Positions 15,974 to 24,450 of a DNA stretch of 64,000 nt are shown in pieces. The notes below the pieces were generated by a model that was not told where the DNA came from, made no database searches, and worked only from the letters and a program-made list of their open reading frames with translations. Both the position numbers and the translations under genes were made by a program. Each line of letters begins with the position of its first letter. Position 1 is the first letter of the stretch. This DNA is from Treponema sp. (GTDB lineage: Bacteria > Spirochaetota > Spirochaetia > Treponematales > Treponemataceae). The DNA is taken from the NCBI GenBank assembly GCA_016281495.1, contig JAEEIU010000015.1, positions 62,001 through 126,000 of the forward strand. The letters run 5' to 3'.

Positions 15974-16411
15974 TTATTCGGAACTCTTGCAGCAGTTGGT
16001 GCAGCCGGTTACTGCGACGTGTTTTTTGCCGTCAGCGTAGTTGAAGAGGCGTGCTACAAGGTGGCCATCCTGAGGGACGGGTTTGTGGCATACGGGGCAT
16101 TCCCTCCTCACTCCCGGCTCCATCTTTGGATAGCAGTGGGGGCAGCCCATTACGATGCACAGCTGATGTGGTACGTTCATGGGGCGGTAGACGCGGCTGT
16201 ACAAGTCTTCTCCTTTGGGGAGCGGTGTCCTGCATAAGGGGCAGCTTATCAACAGGCCCTGTGCGGCGGCATTTTCCACTGTGCGCTTTACAAGTTTTTG
16301 TCTTGTGGCGGGTTTTATCCTTGAGTTCTGCCATTTGATTATCCACAGCATGAGCCATATGAAAAACAGTACTACTGCGAATATCAAAAAATAAACGAAC
16401 CACCTTGGCAT
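15974..16411 (-). CDS. Membrane-anchored protein with zinc-knuckle Cys pairs
   Basis: One N-terminal membrane span (FVYFLIFAVVLFFIWLMLWII) is followed by a soluble part of about 110 residues with CxxC-type pairs: CPLC, CPHC, CPVC and CTNCC. These could form two zinc ribbons. I recognise no named family. AGGAG precedes the ATG. It follows the SUMF1-like gene by 9 nt on the same strand, so the two are probably cotranscribed. Its stop directly abuts the consensus promoter of the HipB-like gene. Confidence 0.7.
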   Translation of the reverse strand: MPRWFVYFLIFAVVLFFIWLMLWIIKWQNSRIKPATRQKLVKRTVENAAAQGLLISCPLCRTPLPKGEDLYSRVYRPMNVPHQLCIVMGCPHCYPKMEPGVRRECPVCHKPVPQDGHLVARLFNYADGKKHVAVTGCTNCCKSSE

Positions 16412-16420
16412 GGGTTTCTC

Positions 16421-17605
16421 CTAATTTGCTATGCGGATATAAAAGCCCTTTACCGATGAGCCGTCAAATTCCTTTGCTTTTGTGACTTCAAGCATGTAGC
16501 CGTTTGCCTTTTTGTTTATGGAAATCTTGTCCCATTTTTTGTCCGGAGATGTCGGTATTGTTCCCCAGTCGCTGGGATTGTTGCTCTTGTTCAGTTCGTA
16601 AACCGGAGTCCTTCCGCAGATCTTGCTCAGCCTGTTGCAGAATACGACAGCCTGATAATAGCTGATGTTGTAGACCGGGGCATAATCATCGGCAATCAAA
16701 AGAGGATAGTCCTTCATCACGTAATACCACAGCCACTGGCTTACAGGATACTGGGACCTTCCTGCCTTGAACAGGGGTGGCACTGATTTTGCGGATGCCT
16801 CACGCTCTGCCTTTTTCTGTTCAGCCTTGATTTCGTCATCATTCATGCTCCGGATGATCCTGAAGCCTGTGTTCGGATTCTTTGTTGTCGGAATTAGTTC
16901 TGATACGCAGTTTGTGAGTGTGGTTCCGTTTTTGCTTGTGTCATATCCGCCGCCCATGATGAATTTGTTCGGCCTTAATTTGGATGCTCCGTCCCAGCAC
17001 CATTCCCATACGTTTCCGTTCATGTCGTAGACGCCGATTTCGTTTGGTTCTTTCTGGGCTGACTCATGTGTTGTACGGTCACTGTTGACGCTGTACCATG
17101 CCAGTTCATCAACATCATCTCCGCCGATATATTTGTTTTCGGTTTTCTCTACGCCGCCACGTGCCGCAAAAAGCCATTCTTCCTTTGTCGGAAGCCTGAA
17201 TCCGGTTGCGACAGGAGACATCTTTAGGCCGTACCAGTCACCACTTTCAAGACTGTCCCATTGTGCGGGGTCTGTTATTCCGTCCACGCTGTACACCGGC
17301 TCAACATCCATCTCCATGCTCAAGAGGTTGCAGAAGACAAGTGCGTCGTAGTAAGATACATTTTCTACAGGAAGGTTTTTGCCCTTGAAATTGGAAGGGT
17401 TCTTTTCCATTATCAATTCATAAAGTTCCTGGGTCACTTCGGTCTTGGAAATTGCAAATCCGCTTCTTGAATGAACCAAAAGCACAAAATTGTCGTTGTC
17501 CATAATGGAATAGAGTTTGCCTAAACGGTCCTCCTCCTGTTCCTGTGCGGTTAAAGCTGCAAGTGAAATAAAGATAGAAAATAAAGCAATAAGGGTCTTT
17601 TTCAT
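16421..17605 (-). CDS. Secreted SUMF1/FGE-sulfatase-domain protein
   Basis: A signal peptide (MKKTLIALFSIFISLAALTA) is followed by a formylglycine-generating-enzyme-like domain: ISKTEVTQELYELIMEKNPS, VENVSYYDALVFCNLLS, GFRLPTKEEWLFAARGG, YDMNGNVWEWCWDG and NTGFRIIRS. After an EK-rich helix (about 255-270) a second, partial copy of the fold begins (VSQWLWYYVMKDYPL, VYNISYYQAVVFCNRLS). Most bacterial members of this family in spirochaetes are not true sulfatase activators but ligand- or substrate-binding periplasmic proteins; catalytic Cys residues of FGE are not evident. Function unknown. Confidence 0.8.
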   Translation of the reverse strand: MKKTLIALFSIFISLAALTAQEQEEDRLGKLYSIMDNDNFVLLVHSRSGFAISKTEVTQELYELIMEKNPSNFKGKNLPVENVSYYDALVFCNLLSMEMDVEPVYSVDGITDPAQWDSLESGDWYGLKMSPVATGFRLPTKEEWLFAARGGVEKTENKYIGGDDVDELAWYSVNSDRTTHESAQKEPNEIGVYDMNGNVWEWCWDGASKLRPNKFIMGGGYDTSKNGTTLTNCVSELIPTTKNPNTGFRIIRSMNDDEIKAEQKKAEREASAKSVPPLFKAGRSQYPVSQWLWYYVMKDYPLLIADDYAPVYNISYYQAVVFCNRLSKICGRTPVYELNKSNNPSDWGTIPTSPDKKWDKISINKKANGYMLEVTKAKEFDGSSVKGFYIRIAN

Positions 17606-17672
17606 CAGTCCACCATCCTAAACATAAAAAGTATAACATATATGAATGGTTACAACAACACCATTTGATTTT

Positions 17673-17725
17673 ACAGGGTAGTGCCCCTGTACGACCCCAG
17701 GTTTTAAAGGGGAAGAGAGAAGCCC
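17673..17725. repeat. Half copy of the GC-rich hairpin repeat
   Basis: ACAGGG...CCCTGT hairpin (17673-17690), then TACGACCCC and TTTTAAAGGGGAAG, closely matching 1651-1704 but lacking the second arm. It ends about 20 nt before the promoter of the nucleotidyltransferase gene. Confidence 0.7.
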
Positions 17726-17744
17726 ATGAGAAACTTACGAAAAG

Positions 17745-17775
17745 TTGACACAGAAAAAGAAAAGTGTGTTATAAT
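17745..17775 (+). promoter_or_regulatory. Promoter of the MntA/HepT-like pair
   Basis: TTGACA (17745-17750) and TATAAT (17770-17775) with a 19-nt spacer. Both boxes are perfect though the spacing is long. Transcription would begin near 17782, downstream of the ATG at 17726, which excludes that start. Confidence 0.6.
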
Positions 17776-17797
17776 AAAGCAAGCAGGAGGTTGGGAC

Positions 17798-18112
17798 GTG
17801 CTTACAGAAGAGGCAAAACTTATAAATGAACGTTTGAAAACTGTAATGAATCCTAATAGAATCTATCTTTTCGGCTCCTATGCAAAAAACACCCAGAGAG
17901 CTGACAGTGATTATGATTTTTATATTGTCATGCCAGATGATGCAGGAAATGAAATTCTTCTTGGACAAAAGGCATATCGTTCACTTCGTGGAATACGCAA
18001 GACTCCTGTGGACATTGTTGTTGGACATGAAAGTGCCTTTGAGCGTCTCAAAACCCAGCCGACGCTTGAGCGTGAAGTTTTCCGAGACGGAGTAATCCTT
18101 TATGAAAAATGA
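17798..18112 (+). CDS. MntA-like nucleotidyltransferase (antitoxin partner)
   Basis: The minimal nucleotidyltransferase signature GSYAKNTQRADSDYDF (GS-X10-D-X-D) is present. In MntA/HepT modules the MntA enzyme adenylylates the HEPN ribonuclease and so neutralises it; whether this pair works the same way is inference. I place the start at GTG 17798, giving 104 residues, because GGAGG lies about 8 nt upstream and the promoter predicts a transcript beginning near 17782. It overlaps the HEPN gene by 11 nt. The pair is more A+T-rich than its neighbours and sits between two hairpin repeats, suggesting acquisition. Confidence 0.82.
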   Translation: MLTEEAKLINERLKTVMNPNRIYLFGSYAKNTQRADSDYDFYIVMPDDAGNEILLGQKAYRSLRGIRKTPVDIVVGHESAFERLKTQPTLEREVFRDGVILYEK

Positions 18113-18512
18113 AAGCCTTGTTAGAAATTGGATTGAATTTGCTGATATGGATGCAAATATGGCTTCGTTTACGTTTGAAAACATGCATCCAAAACCGCTT
18201 GAACTTATCTGCTACCATTGTCAGCAAGCTGCGGAAAAAATTTTAAAGGCACTACTAATAGCAATATCTGAAAATGAAGATGTTCAGAAAACTCATGATC
18301 TTGCGCTTCTGGCAGATTCTCTTTCTGAGACAATTGAAATCTCTGATTTAATTTACAACGCTTGTTCAGATCTAACCCCCTACGGTGTGAAAGTTCGATA
18401 TCCAAAAGAGGTTTTTGTGGATGAAACCATGACTCAAAAAGCCTTGAATGATATGACTAAGATTTTGGGATGGGGAAAAACTGAGATGGAAAACTTGATG
18501 CAAAAAGCATAA
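18102..18512 (+). CDS. HEPN-domain protein (toxin partner)
   Basis: A 136-residue all-helical HEPN protein: WIEFADMDANMASFTFEN, then YHCQQAAEKILKALLIAI, HDLALLADSLS and the C-terminal PYGVKVRYPKE. This pattern matches HEPN proteins paired with minimal nucleotidyltransferases (the PF05168-like type rather than DUF86). The R-X4-6-H ribonuclease motif of classical HepT is not clearly present, so nuclease activity is uncertain. Translation is coupled to the nucleotidyltransferase gene by an 11-nt overlap. Confidence 0.8.
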   Translation: MKNESLVRNWIEFADMDANMASFTFENMHPKPLELICYHCQQAAEKILKALLIAISENEDVQKTHDLALLADSLSETIEISDLIYNACSDLTPYGVKVRYPKEVFVDETMTQKALNDMTKILGWGKTEMENLMQKA

Positions 18513-18518
18513 AGATAG

Positions 18519-18600
18519 GGGGCGTTGCGGGGGAGTGCCCCCGCAGGGTGGGTAGGACGCAACGGAGTGCGGCCGTAGGGCTATTTGCAACGAAGTTTCA
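18519..18600. repeat. GC-rich palindromic intergenic repeat
   Basis: GCGGGGG-AGTG-CCCCCGC is a perfect 7-bp hairpin, followed by GGTAGGACGCAACGGAGTGC and further short inverted segments. It has the same NGGG-AGTG-CCCN plan as the hairpin at 17673, although the rest differs. Confidence 0.55.
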
Positions 18601-18603
18601 AGC

Positions 18604-18629
18604 AGGGCTCCGCCCTTCAATTTTTTTTT
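18604..18629 (+). terminator. Terminator of the MntA/HepT pair
   Basis: AGGGC-TCC-GCCCT followed by TCAATTTTTTTTT. Its tract overlaps the end of convergent serA. Confidence 0.6.
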
Positions 18630-19806
18630 ATGCAAAGATTGGACGCACGTTGATTACGCCTTCGATATTGCGCAGGGCTTCGAGGGTGGCGTCGTCAACC
18701 TTGTGGTCCACGTCAATCAGGTTGTAGGCAAGGTCGTTGCGGCTCTGGTTTACGATACTGGCAATATTCATCTTGGCCTCTCCCAAAACGGAAGTGAACT
18801 TTGATACTACACCGCTGACGTTCTTGTTGCTGATGCAGAGTCTTGTTCCTCCGGCTGGAATTGGGGAATCAAGGTAGGTCTTTGGGAAGTTGACGCTGTT
18901 GTTGATTTTTCCCTTTTCCAAAAAGTCCCTGAGTTCCTTTACTGCCATGACCGCGCAGTTTTCCTCTGCCTCTGGGGTTGATGCTCCAAGGTGTGGCATG
19001 CAGATTACCTTTTCGTTTCCCAAAAGCTCGTCTGCGGCAAAGTCTGTTACCATGCATGAAACCTTTCCGCTGTTGATTGCGGCAAGTACGTCCTCGTTGT
19101 TTACAAGGCCTCCGCGGGCGATGTTGATGATTTTAACTCCGTCCTTCATGCTCTTGAGTGTGGATGCATTGATGAGTCCCTTTGTATCCGGTGTTTCAGG
19201 AACATGAACGGTGATGTAGTCGGATTTTGTAAACAGGCTGTCCAGGGTTTCGGCGTGCTTTACCTCTGACTTGAGGCTCCATGCGGCGTCAACAGAAAGG
19301 AACGGGTCATAGCCGATTACCTTCATTCCAAGCTCTACCGCTGTGTTTGCAACCTGGGCACCGATGGCACCAAGACCGATTACACCCAGAGTCTTTCCCT
19401 TGAGCTCTGAACCGATGAATTCCTTCTTTCCCTTTTCTGCCAGACCTGCAATCTCGGCTCCCTTGCCCTTGAGCGTGTCCACCCATTTGTTGGCGGCGAT
19501 TACCGGACGGCTTGCAAGATGCAGTGACATGATTACGAGTTCCTTTACGGCATTTGCGTTTGCACCTGGAGTGTTGAATACGACGACACCCTTCTGTGCC
19601 AGCTCCTGGAACGGAATGTTGTTTACGCCTGCACCTGCACGAGCGATTGCCTTTACTGACGGGTCAAGCTCCATGGAAAGCATGTCGTGGCTGCGTACCA
19701 GAATTGCATCCGGCTTTACGATTTCACTTGCAATTTCATAGTCGTCGCGGGGAAAGTTGTCCAGTCCCTTTGAGCTGATTCTATCCAAAGTCTGAATTTT
19801 GTACAT
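18628..19806 (-). CDS. serA: D-3-phosphoglycerate dehydrogenase
   Basis: SerA oxidises 3-phosphoglycerate with NAD, the first step of serine synthesis. The NAD site GVIGLGAIGAQVAN lies centrally, the catalytic Arg in NIARGGLVNNED and the catalytic His in CMPHLGAST. The last 70 residues are an ACT domain (MNIASIVNQSRNDLAYNLIDV), so serine feedback is possible. At 392 residues it is the short form with ACT but no intervening domain. GGAG precedes the ATG. It follows serC by 10 nt and is probably one operon with it, downstream of rex. Confidence 0.95.
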   Translation of the reverse strand: MYKIQTLDRISSKGLDNFPRDDYEIASEIVKPDAILVRSHDMLSMELDPSVKAIARAGAGVNNIPFQELAQKGVVVFNTPGANANAVKELVIMSLHLASRPVIAANKWVDTLKGKGAEIAGLAEKGKKEFIGSELKGKTLGVIGLGAIGAQVANTAVELGMKVIGYDPFLSVDAAWSLKSEVKHAETLDSLFTKSDYITVHVPETPDTKGLINASTLKSMKDGVKIINIARGGLVNNEDVLAAINSGKVSCMVTDFAADELLGNEKVICMPHLGASTPEAEENCAVMAVKELRDFLEKGKINNSVNFPKTYLDSPIPAGGTRLCISNKNVSGVVSKFTSVLGEAKMNIASIVNQSRNDLAYNLIDVDHKVDDATLEALRNIEGVINVRPIFA

Positions 19807-19816
19807 TGTAATTCTC

Positions 19817-20938
19817 CTATGCGTTCTCTTTTGCGAATTTTTCCATGAAGGCGACCAAGGCCTTTACTCCGTCAAGTGTCATGGCGTTGTAGATGCTTGC
19901 CCTCATTCCTCCAACCAGGCGGTGTCCCTTGAGGTTCACAAGTCCGGCGGCTGTTGCTTCCTTTACGAACTTGTCGTTGATTTCCTTTTCCTTTGCAAGG
20001 CTTGCCTCATCGGTGGCTCCTGTGGAATACTTTGTCAGGAACGGAACGTTCATCAGTGAGCGGCTTCCCTTTTCTGCGGTGGCATGATAGAAGTCTGACT
20101 TGTCCAGATAGTCGTAGAGGTAGTTTGCCTTTTCCACGTTGAGCTTGTGGATTCCAGCGGCTCCCCCGTTCTTTTCTATCCAGTGCAGTACCTTGCCCAG
20201 GACGTAAATCGTGTAGCATGGCGGCGTGTTGTACATTGAACCGTTGTCTGCGTGGGTCTTGTACATCATCATGGTCGGTGTTCCCTGACGTGGTGTTTCG
20301 GTAATCAAGTCGTCGCGGATGATTACGAGGGTTACTCCAGCGGGTGCGAGGTTTTTCTGTGCTCCTGCAAAGAGGAGGCCGAATTTTGAAACGTCCAGTT
20401 CTTCGCTCAGGACACAAGAAGAGATGTCTGCAACCAGCGGAATCTTTCCTGTGTCGGGAATGTATTCGTAGTGGGTTCCCATGATTGTGTTGTTGAAGCA
20501 GATGTATGCGTAGTCGTAGTCACCTTCGATTTTTTCCACTTTTGGAATGTATGAGTATCCCTTGTCCTTTGAAGATGCGATTACGTCAACGTCGATTCCA
20601 AGGTGCTTTGCCTCTGCGGCTGCCTTCTTTGCCCATACACCGGTTTCGATATAGGCTGCCTTTCCTGTGTGGATTCCGAGGTTCTGTGCCACCATTGCAA
20701 ACTGTGTGGAACCTCCTCCCTGCACAAAGAGAACCTTGTAGTTTTCTGGAACCTTCATCAGCTTGCGGACCATTGCCTCTGCGTCTTCGATAATGGCCTC
20801 GTATACCTTGGAGCGGTGGCTCATTTCCATTACTGACTGGCCGCTTCCATTGTAGTCAAGCATTTCTGCCGCACATTCCTTCAACACTTCCTCCGGCAAA
20901 CAGCTCGGACCTGCAGAAAAATTATACACTCTGCTCAT
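19817..20938 (-). CDS. serC: Phosphoserine aminotransferase
   Basis: SerC converts 3-phosphohydroxypyruvate to phosphoserine with pyridoxal phosphate. YNFSAGPSCLPEEVL at the N-terminus and the PLP-lysine motif FAGAQKNLAPAG are diagnostic, as are NNTIMGTHYEYIP and the C-terminal HRLVGGMRASIYNAM. At 373 residues it has normal length. AAGGGG lies before the ATG. It is 23 nt downstream of rex and 10 nt upstream of serA, so the serine genes may respond to redox state through Rex. Confidence 0.95.
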   Translation of the reverse strand: MSRVYNFSAGPSCLPEEVLKECAAEMLDYNGSGQSVMEMSHRSKVYEAIIEDAEAMVRKLMKVPENYKVLFVQGGGSTQFAMVAQNLGIHTGKAAYIETGVWAKKAAAEAKHLGIDVDVIASSKDKGYSYIPKVEKIEGDYDYAYICFNNTIMGTHYEYIPDTGKIPLVADISSCVLSEELDVSKFGLLFAGAQKNLAPAGVTLVIIRDDLITETPRQGTPTMMMYKTHADNGSMYNTPPCYTIYVLGKVLHWIEKNGGAAGIHKLNVEKANYLYDYLDKSDFYHATAEKGSRSLMNVPFLTKYSTGATDEASLAKEKEINDKFVKEATAAGLVNLKGHRLVGGMRASIYNAMTLDGVKALVAFMEKFAKENA

Positions 20939-20961
20939 ATCAAAACCCCTTATTTTATGTT

Positions 20962-21573
20962 TTATTTCATCCCACGCGCACTGAGGTTTTCCAGCGCCGT
21001 AAGAAGGCTTACATTTTCAACCGCCACATCAGCGGGTACCGAAAGCATGCAGGGAGTGTAATTCACAATCCCCCTTATTCCCGCGGAACACAACCTGTCT
21101 GCCAGGGTCTGCGCCTCTGTTACCGGAACCGCAAGAAGGGCATATCGTATGTCTTCCTTCCTGACAACATCTTCCAGCATCGTAGTCGGGTGCAGCGGAA
21201 AAGTGGAGCGCAAGACTTCCGTCCGGTTTACGTTTGAATCAAATCCTGCCACCAGAGTGAATGGGCTTCCTTCGATTTCACTTGAATCCAGAAGCATCTG
21301 CCCAAGCCGGCCAAGACCCACTATGCAGCAGCGGATTTCTCCGTCCTCCAGATTCAGGGCATTGTTCAGGGCCTCGTTCAGTTCCGAAACCTTGTAGCCG
21401 CCTCTTGCACCGCACTTTAGTTCCAGAAGCGAGATGTCCCTGCGTATCAGCGCCGCCGACCAGCCTGTCATTTCGCCGATTTTTGCGGATGTGACAAGCT
21501 CATTCCCATAGCCGGAAAGCAGCCTCTTTAAGAGAACCAGTCTTTTTTTTGCAGGCTCAGGAATGTCTTTCAA
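20962..21573 (-). CDS. rex: Redox-sensing transcriptional repressor Rex
   Basis: Rex binds DNA when NADH/NAD is low. The N-terminal winged helix reads IPEPAKKRLVLLKRLLSGYG and TSAKIGEMTGWSAALIRRDI; the C-terminal Rossmann domain has CCIVGLGRLGQMLL and the FDSN turn. Start is TTG at 21573 with AAGGAGC at correct spacing. A perfect TGTGAAATATTTCACA box lies between its promoter and start, and a second box 120 bp further upstream, so it is almost certainly autoregulated. At 203 residues it is normal length. serC and serA follow closely. Confidence 0.93.
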   Translation of the reverse strand: MKDIPEPAKKRLVLLKRLLSGYGNELVTSAKIGEMTGWSAALIRRDISLLELKCGARGGYKVSELNEALNNALNLEDGEIRCCIVGLGRLGQMLLDSSEIEGSPFTLVAGFDSNVNRTEVLRSTFPLHPTTMLEDVVRKEDIRYALLAVPVTEAQTLADRLCSAGIRGIVNYTPCMLSVPADVAVENVSLLTALENLSARGMK

Positions 21574-21589
21574 AAAGCGCTCCTTTTAC

Positions 21590-21605
21590 TGTGAAATATT
21601 TCACA
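21590..21605. promoter_or_regulatory. Rex operator 1
   Basis: TGTGAAATATTTCACA is a perfect 16-bp palindrome matching the Rex consensus TTGTGAA-N4-TTCACAA in its core. It lies between the predicted transcription start (about 21620) and the rex start codon. Confidence 0.88.
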
Positions 21606-21627
21606 GAATATCAGCTTTCATATTGAT

Positions 21628-21656
21628 AATATACGGTTAATTGGAAAAAGTGTCAA
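21628..21656 (-). promoter_or_regulatory. rex promoter
   Basis: TTGACA (21656-21651), 17 nt, TATATT (21633-21628) on the minus strand. Confidence 0.75.
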
Positions 21657-21725
21657 AGTGAATTTTTTGGATTTTATGTGAATTGAACGTGATTTTGCTG
21701 AATTTATGGGGAATTTGCATGTTAT

Positions 21726-21741
21726 TGTGAGAAAATTCACA
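21726..21741. promoter_or_regulatory. Rex operator 2
   Basis: TGTGAGAAAATTCACA matches the Rex box with one mismatch in an arm. It lies about 70 bp upstream of the rex -35 box, just after the recR stop, and could support cooperative or looping repression. Confidence 0.7.
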
Positions 21742-21761
21742 GAAGGTGGCAGGAAAGTGCC

Positions 21762-22349
21762 TTAAATCTTAATTCGTCCCTGGAAGCTTCGTGCCAAGGT
21801 CAGTCGGTCTGCGTATTCAAGGTCGCCTCCTACGGGTAGTCCGCTGGCAAGTCTTGTGACTGTTACCTCCCTGTCGTGCAGCAGCCTCTGGATGTAGAGG
21901 GCCGTCGTGTCGCCTTCGACTGTGGGGTTTGTGGCAAGAATCACTTCCTTTATGCCGTTTTCGTTTACGCGGGCAATCAAACTTGCTATGTTCAGCTGGT
22001 CTGGTCCGATTCCGTCAAGTGGGGAAATGACTCCTCCCAGAACATGGAATAGTCCCTTGAATTCGTGTGAGTTTTCTATTGTGCTTACGTCCTGGGGCTG
22101 TTCAACCACGCAGATTACGGTCTTGTCGCGGGTCTGGTCCTGGCAGATGGGGCAGGGGTCGTTTTCCGTCCATGCACCGCAGATTGAACATGGCCTTATC
22201 TTCTGCTGGAGGGTCGCAATCTGGTTTGAAAAACGCTGCATGAAATTTGGGTCGCACTTCAGGAGATGGTTTGCAATTCGAGCCGCTGATTTTTTTCCAA
22301 GTCCTGGAAGCCTGCTGAAGCTTTCGGTTATTTCGTCGAGGGTGTTCAT
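21762..22349 (-). CDS. recR: Recombination mediator RecR
   Basis: RecR works with RecO/RecF in loading RecA at gaps. Present are the helix-hairpin-helix FSRLPGLGKKSAARIANHLL, the C4 zinc finger CSICGAWTENDPCPIC and the Toprim segments VICVVEQPQDV and ATNPTVEGDTTALYI. The start is taken at 22349, giving 195 residues, the usual length; the frame is open 141 nt further upstream but only within ybaB. The ATG overlaps the ybaB stop (ATGA). The dnaX-ybaB-recR order is the classical one. Confidence 0.95.
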   Translation of the reverse strand: MNTLDEITESFSRLPGLGKKSAARIANHLLKCDPNFMQRFSNQIATLQQKIRPCSICGAWTENDPCPICQDQTRDKTVICVVEQPQDVSTIENSHEFKGLFHVLGGVISPLDGIGPDQLNIASLIARVNENGIKEVILATNPTVEGDTTALYIQRLLHDREVTVTRLASGLPVGGDLEYADRLTLARSFQGRIKI

Positions 22350-22657
22350 AGGTTCATGCCCGGAAGGTTCATTCCCGACATCATTGGTCCCAGCTGTCCC
22401 TTGATCTGCTCCTGAACGTTTTCCATGGCCGCATGGTGTGCCGCCTTTATCAGGTCCTGAAGCATTCCCACATCCCTGTTGTCCACGCAAATGGGGTCAA
22501 GGTTTATGTCCACAATCTCAAAACGTCCGTTGAGTGTTACAGTCACCATGTTGCCGCCCGCAGAGCCTGTTGCAGTTATCTGTGAAAGCTTGGACTGTGC
22601 TTCCTCAAGCTGTTCCTTCATGTTGCCAAGATTCTTTACCAACTCAAATGGATTCAT
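22346..22657 (-). CDS. ybaB: YbaB/EbfC nucleoid-associated protein
   Basis: This small dimeric DNA-binding protein (103 residues) has the family pattern: NPFELVKNLGNMKEQLEEAQ, GGNMVTVTLNGRFEIVDINL, then DLIKAAHHAAMENVQEQI. GGGAGG precedes the ATG. It sits between dnaX and recR with a 4-nt overlap into recR, the conserved arrangement in which it is cotranscribed with both. Confidence 0.95.
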   Translation of the reverse strand: MNPFELVKNLGNMKEQLEEAQSKLSQITATGSAGGNMVTVTLNGRFEIVDINLDPICVDNRDVGMLQDLIKAAHHAAMENVQEQIKGQLGPMMSGMNLPGMNL

Positions 22658-22678
22658 GTTTTTCCTCCCAATTTATAG

Positions 22679-24406
22679 TCATGCACCCGAAATTACGGTG
22701 CCCCTAAAGGTGTCGCGCAAAAGTTCAACTTGAACCGGCAGTTTTTTCTCCACCTGCTGATTCTGCTTTTCAACCAGGGTGATGGAGAAGCCTACCTGTT
22801 TTCCATACAGTTGTGATATGTACCGTGAAATCTCCGCGGAGTGCTGTTGGATCTGTGTCTGCTCGTAACGCTTGTCGATTGTGCATGTGATCACGTTTCC
22901 CTGGTCGCTCCAGTTCTGGGTGTGCTGAATCAAGCTTGCAAGCATGGTTTCGGTTTCATTCAGCTTTTGGAAAAGGGCCTCCTTAAGATCCTGTATGGGA
23001 ACCGGCTTTATGTTTGCCTCTGGCATGGGACTTTCAGGTGCTGTATTTTCTTTTGCGGGGTTATCGTCCGGCCAGTCATCATAGGCGGCGGTATTTTCCC
23101 ATTCACTTGCTACGTCATCCGCTGAATTTGTTTTCGGCGGTTCAGCTCCGCCATCAGGAAAAGGGTTAGCGCCTCCTTGAAGTGCTGAAAACTGAGGTAT
23201 TGCAGGATTATGCGGTGCAGGGCCTGGTCTGTCTGTTCCTGCCTGCTGTGTATGCCCCTGGGACGCTGCCATAAGGGGTTTTACTGCATCAATTGCTTTC
23301 TTTACTTCTGCGGGGGATGCATATTCCTTGAGCCAGCAAAGCCTGCTTACTGCAAGTTCAAATTCGTACCGCGGGCTAAGTGAATATCTTATGTCACGGT
23401 AAAGCTTGAGGAAAATGTCTATGGCCCGTTCAATCTGTACGGATGACCATGCCTCAAGAACTTCCCTGCTGAAACGGTCTGGAGCCTGTCCAAGAAGGGA
23501 TTCCTTTGTGACTCCGCTCTTGATTAAGAGGAGGTTCCTGAGGTAGTCGGCGCAGTTTGTGATAAGCTGTTCGATTGAAACACCGTTTTGAATGTATTCG
23601 TCCAGTTTTTCAAGTGCCTGCTGGGATGCCCCTGATGCGCATATTCCAAAGAGTTCGTTCAGGCGGTCAATTCCCACAAGTCCCAGTTTGTCGCGGATTT
23701 TCTCGTATGTGATGTTTCCGTCGCTGAATGCGGCCACCTGGTCAAAGAGGGTATAGCTGTCCCTCATGCTTCCGGTTGATTCGCGTGCAATCCAGTAAAG
23801 TGCCTCGTCATCAGCCTGGATGCCTATTTCTTTTGCGGCTTGGGCCAACTGTTCCTTGACCTTTTCTATCGGGACAAGGCGGAAGTTGAACTGCTGGCAC
23901 CGGCTCTTGATTGTGGCGGGAACCTTCTGCAGCTCTGTTGTGGCAAAAATGAAGATGACGTATGGCGGCGGCTCTTCAATTGTCTTAAGGAGCGCATTGA
24001 ACGCCGAATTGGAGAGCATGTGGACTTCGTCTATGATGTAGATCTTGTAACGGCATGAGTTGGGCGGGAACATGACCTCGTCCTTTATCTGCCGTATGTC
24101 GTTTACGCTTGTATTTGATGCACCGTCAATTTCGATTACGTCGGAAGATGAACCTGCCGTTATTTCCTTGCAGATTGAGCATTCCCCGCATGGTGTGGCG
24201 GTGGGACCCTTTTCGCAGTTGAGTGCCTTTGCCAGAATGCGTGCCGTGGAAGTTTTACCGCAACCCCTGGGGCCAGAAAACAGATAGGCATGGGCAATCT
24301 GCTTGGATTCAATGGCATTTTTCAGCGTTGAAGCAACAAATTCCTGCCCAACAAGATTTTCAAAACTCTGCGGCCTTCGTCTGGTCGCCGTAACTTCATA
24401 AGCCAT
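22679..24406 (-). CDS. dnaX: DNA polymerase III subunit gamma/tau
   Basis: The clamp-loader ATPase. Walker A is GPRGCGKTSTARILAKALNC, the zinc finger CGECSICKEI, Walker B IIDEVHMLS and the SRC sensor motif SRCQQFNFR. After the ATPase and collar domains (to about 370) come a Pro/Ala/Asp-rich linker and a C-terminal domain of about 130 residues. I saw no A-rich slippery site with a following hairpin, so a separate gamma form is not evident. The ATG has no ribosome binding site: a promoter's -10 box ends 6 nt before it, suggesting a leaderless message. Confidence 0.95.
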   Translation of the reverse strand: MAYEVTATRRRPQSFENLVGQEFVASTLKNAIESKQIAHAYLFSGPRGCGKTSTARILAKALNCEKGPTATPCGECSICKEITAGSSSDVIEIDGASNTSVNDIRQIKDEVMFPPNSCRYKIYIIDEVHMLSNSAFNALLKTIEEPPPYVIFIFATTELQKVPATIKSRCQQFNFRLVPIEKVKEQLAQAAKEIGIQADDEALYWIARESTGSMRDSYTLFDQVAAFSDGNITYEKIRDKLGLVGIDRLNELFGICASGASQQALEKLDEYIQNGVSIEQLITNCADYLRNLLLIKSGVTKESLLGQAPDRFSREVLEAWSSVQIERAIDIFLKLYRDIRYSLSPRYEFELAVSRLCWLKEYASPAEVKKAIDAVKPLMAASQGHTQQAGTDRPGPAPHNPAIPQFSALQGGANPFPDGGAEPPKTNSADDVASEWENTAAYDDWPDDNPAKENTAPESPMPEANIKPVPIQDLKEALFQKLNETETMLASLIQHTQNWSDQGNVITCTIDKRYEQTQIQQHSAEISRYISQLYGKQVGFSITLVEKQNQQVEKKLPVQVELLRDTFRGTVISGA

Positions 24407-24412
24407 GCAGAT

Positions 24413-24441
24413 AGAATACCTTAATTTGGGACTTTGGACAA
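24413..24441 (-). promoter_or_regulatory. dnaX promoter, leaderless geometry
   Basis: TTGTCC (24441-24436), 17 nt, TATTCT (24418-24413), then 6 nt to the ATG at 24406. No purine-rich binding site fits in that space. Confidence 0.55.
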
Positions 24442-24450
24442 GTGGGATTA

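Noticed and set aside
22679..24406. Programmed frameshift in dnaX
   Set aside because: No A-rich slippery run with a downstream hairpin was found at the end of the ATPase-coding part.
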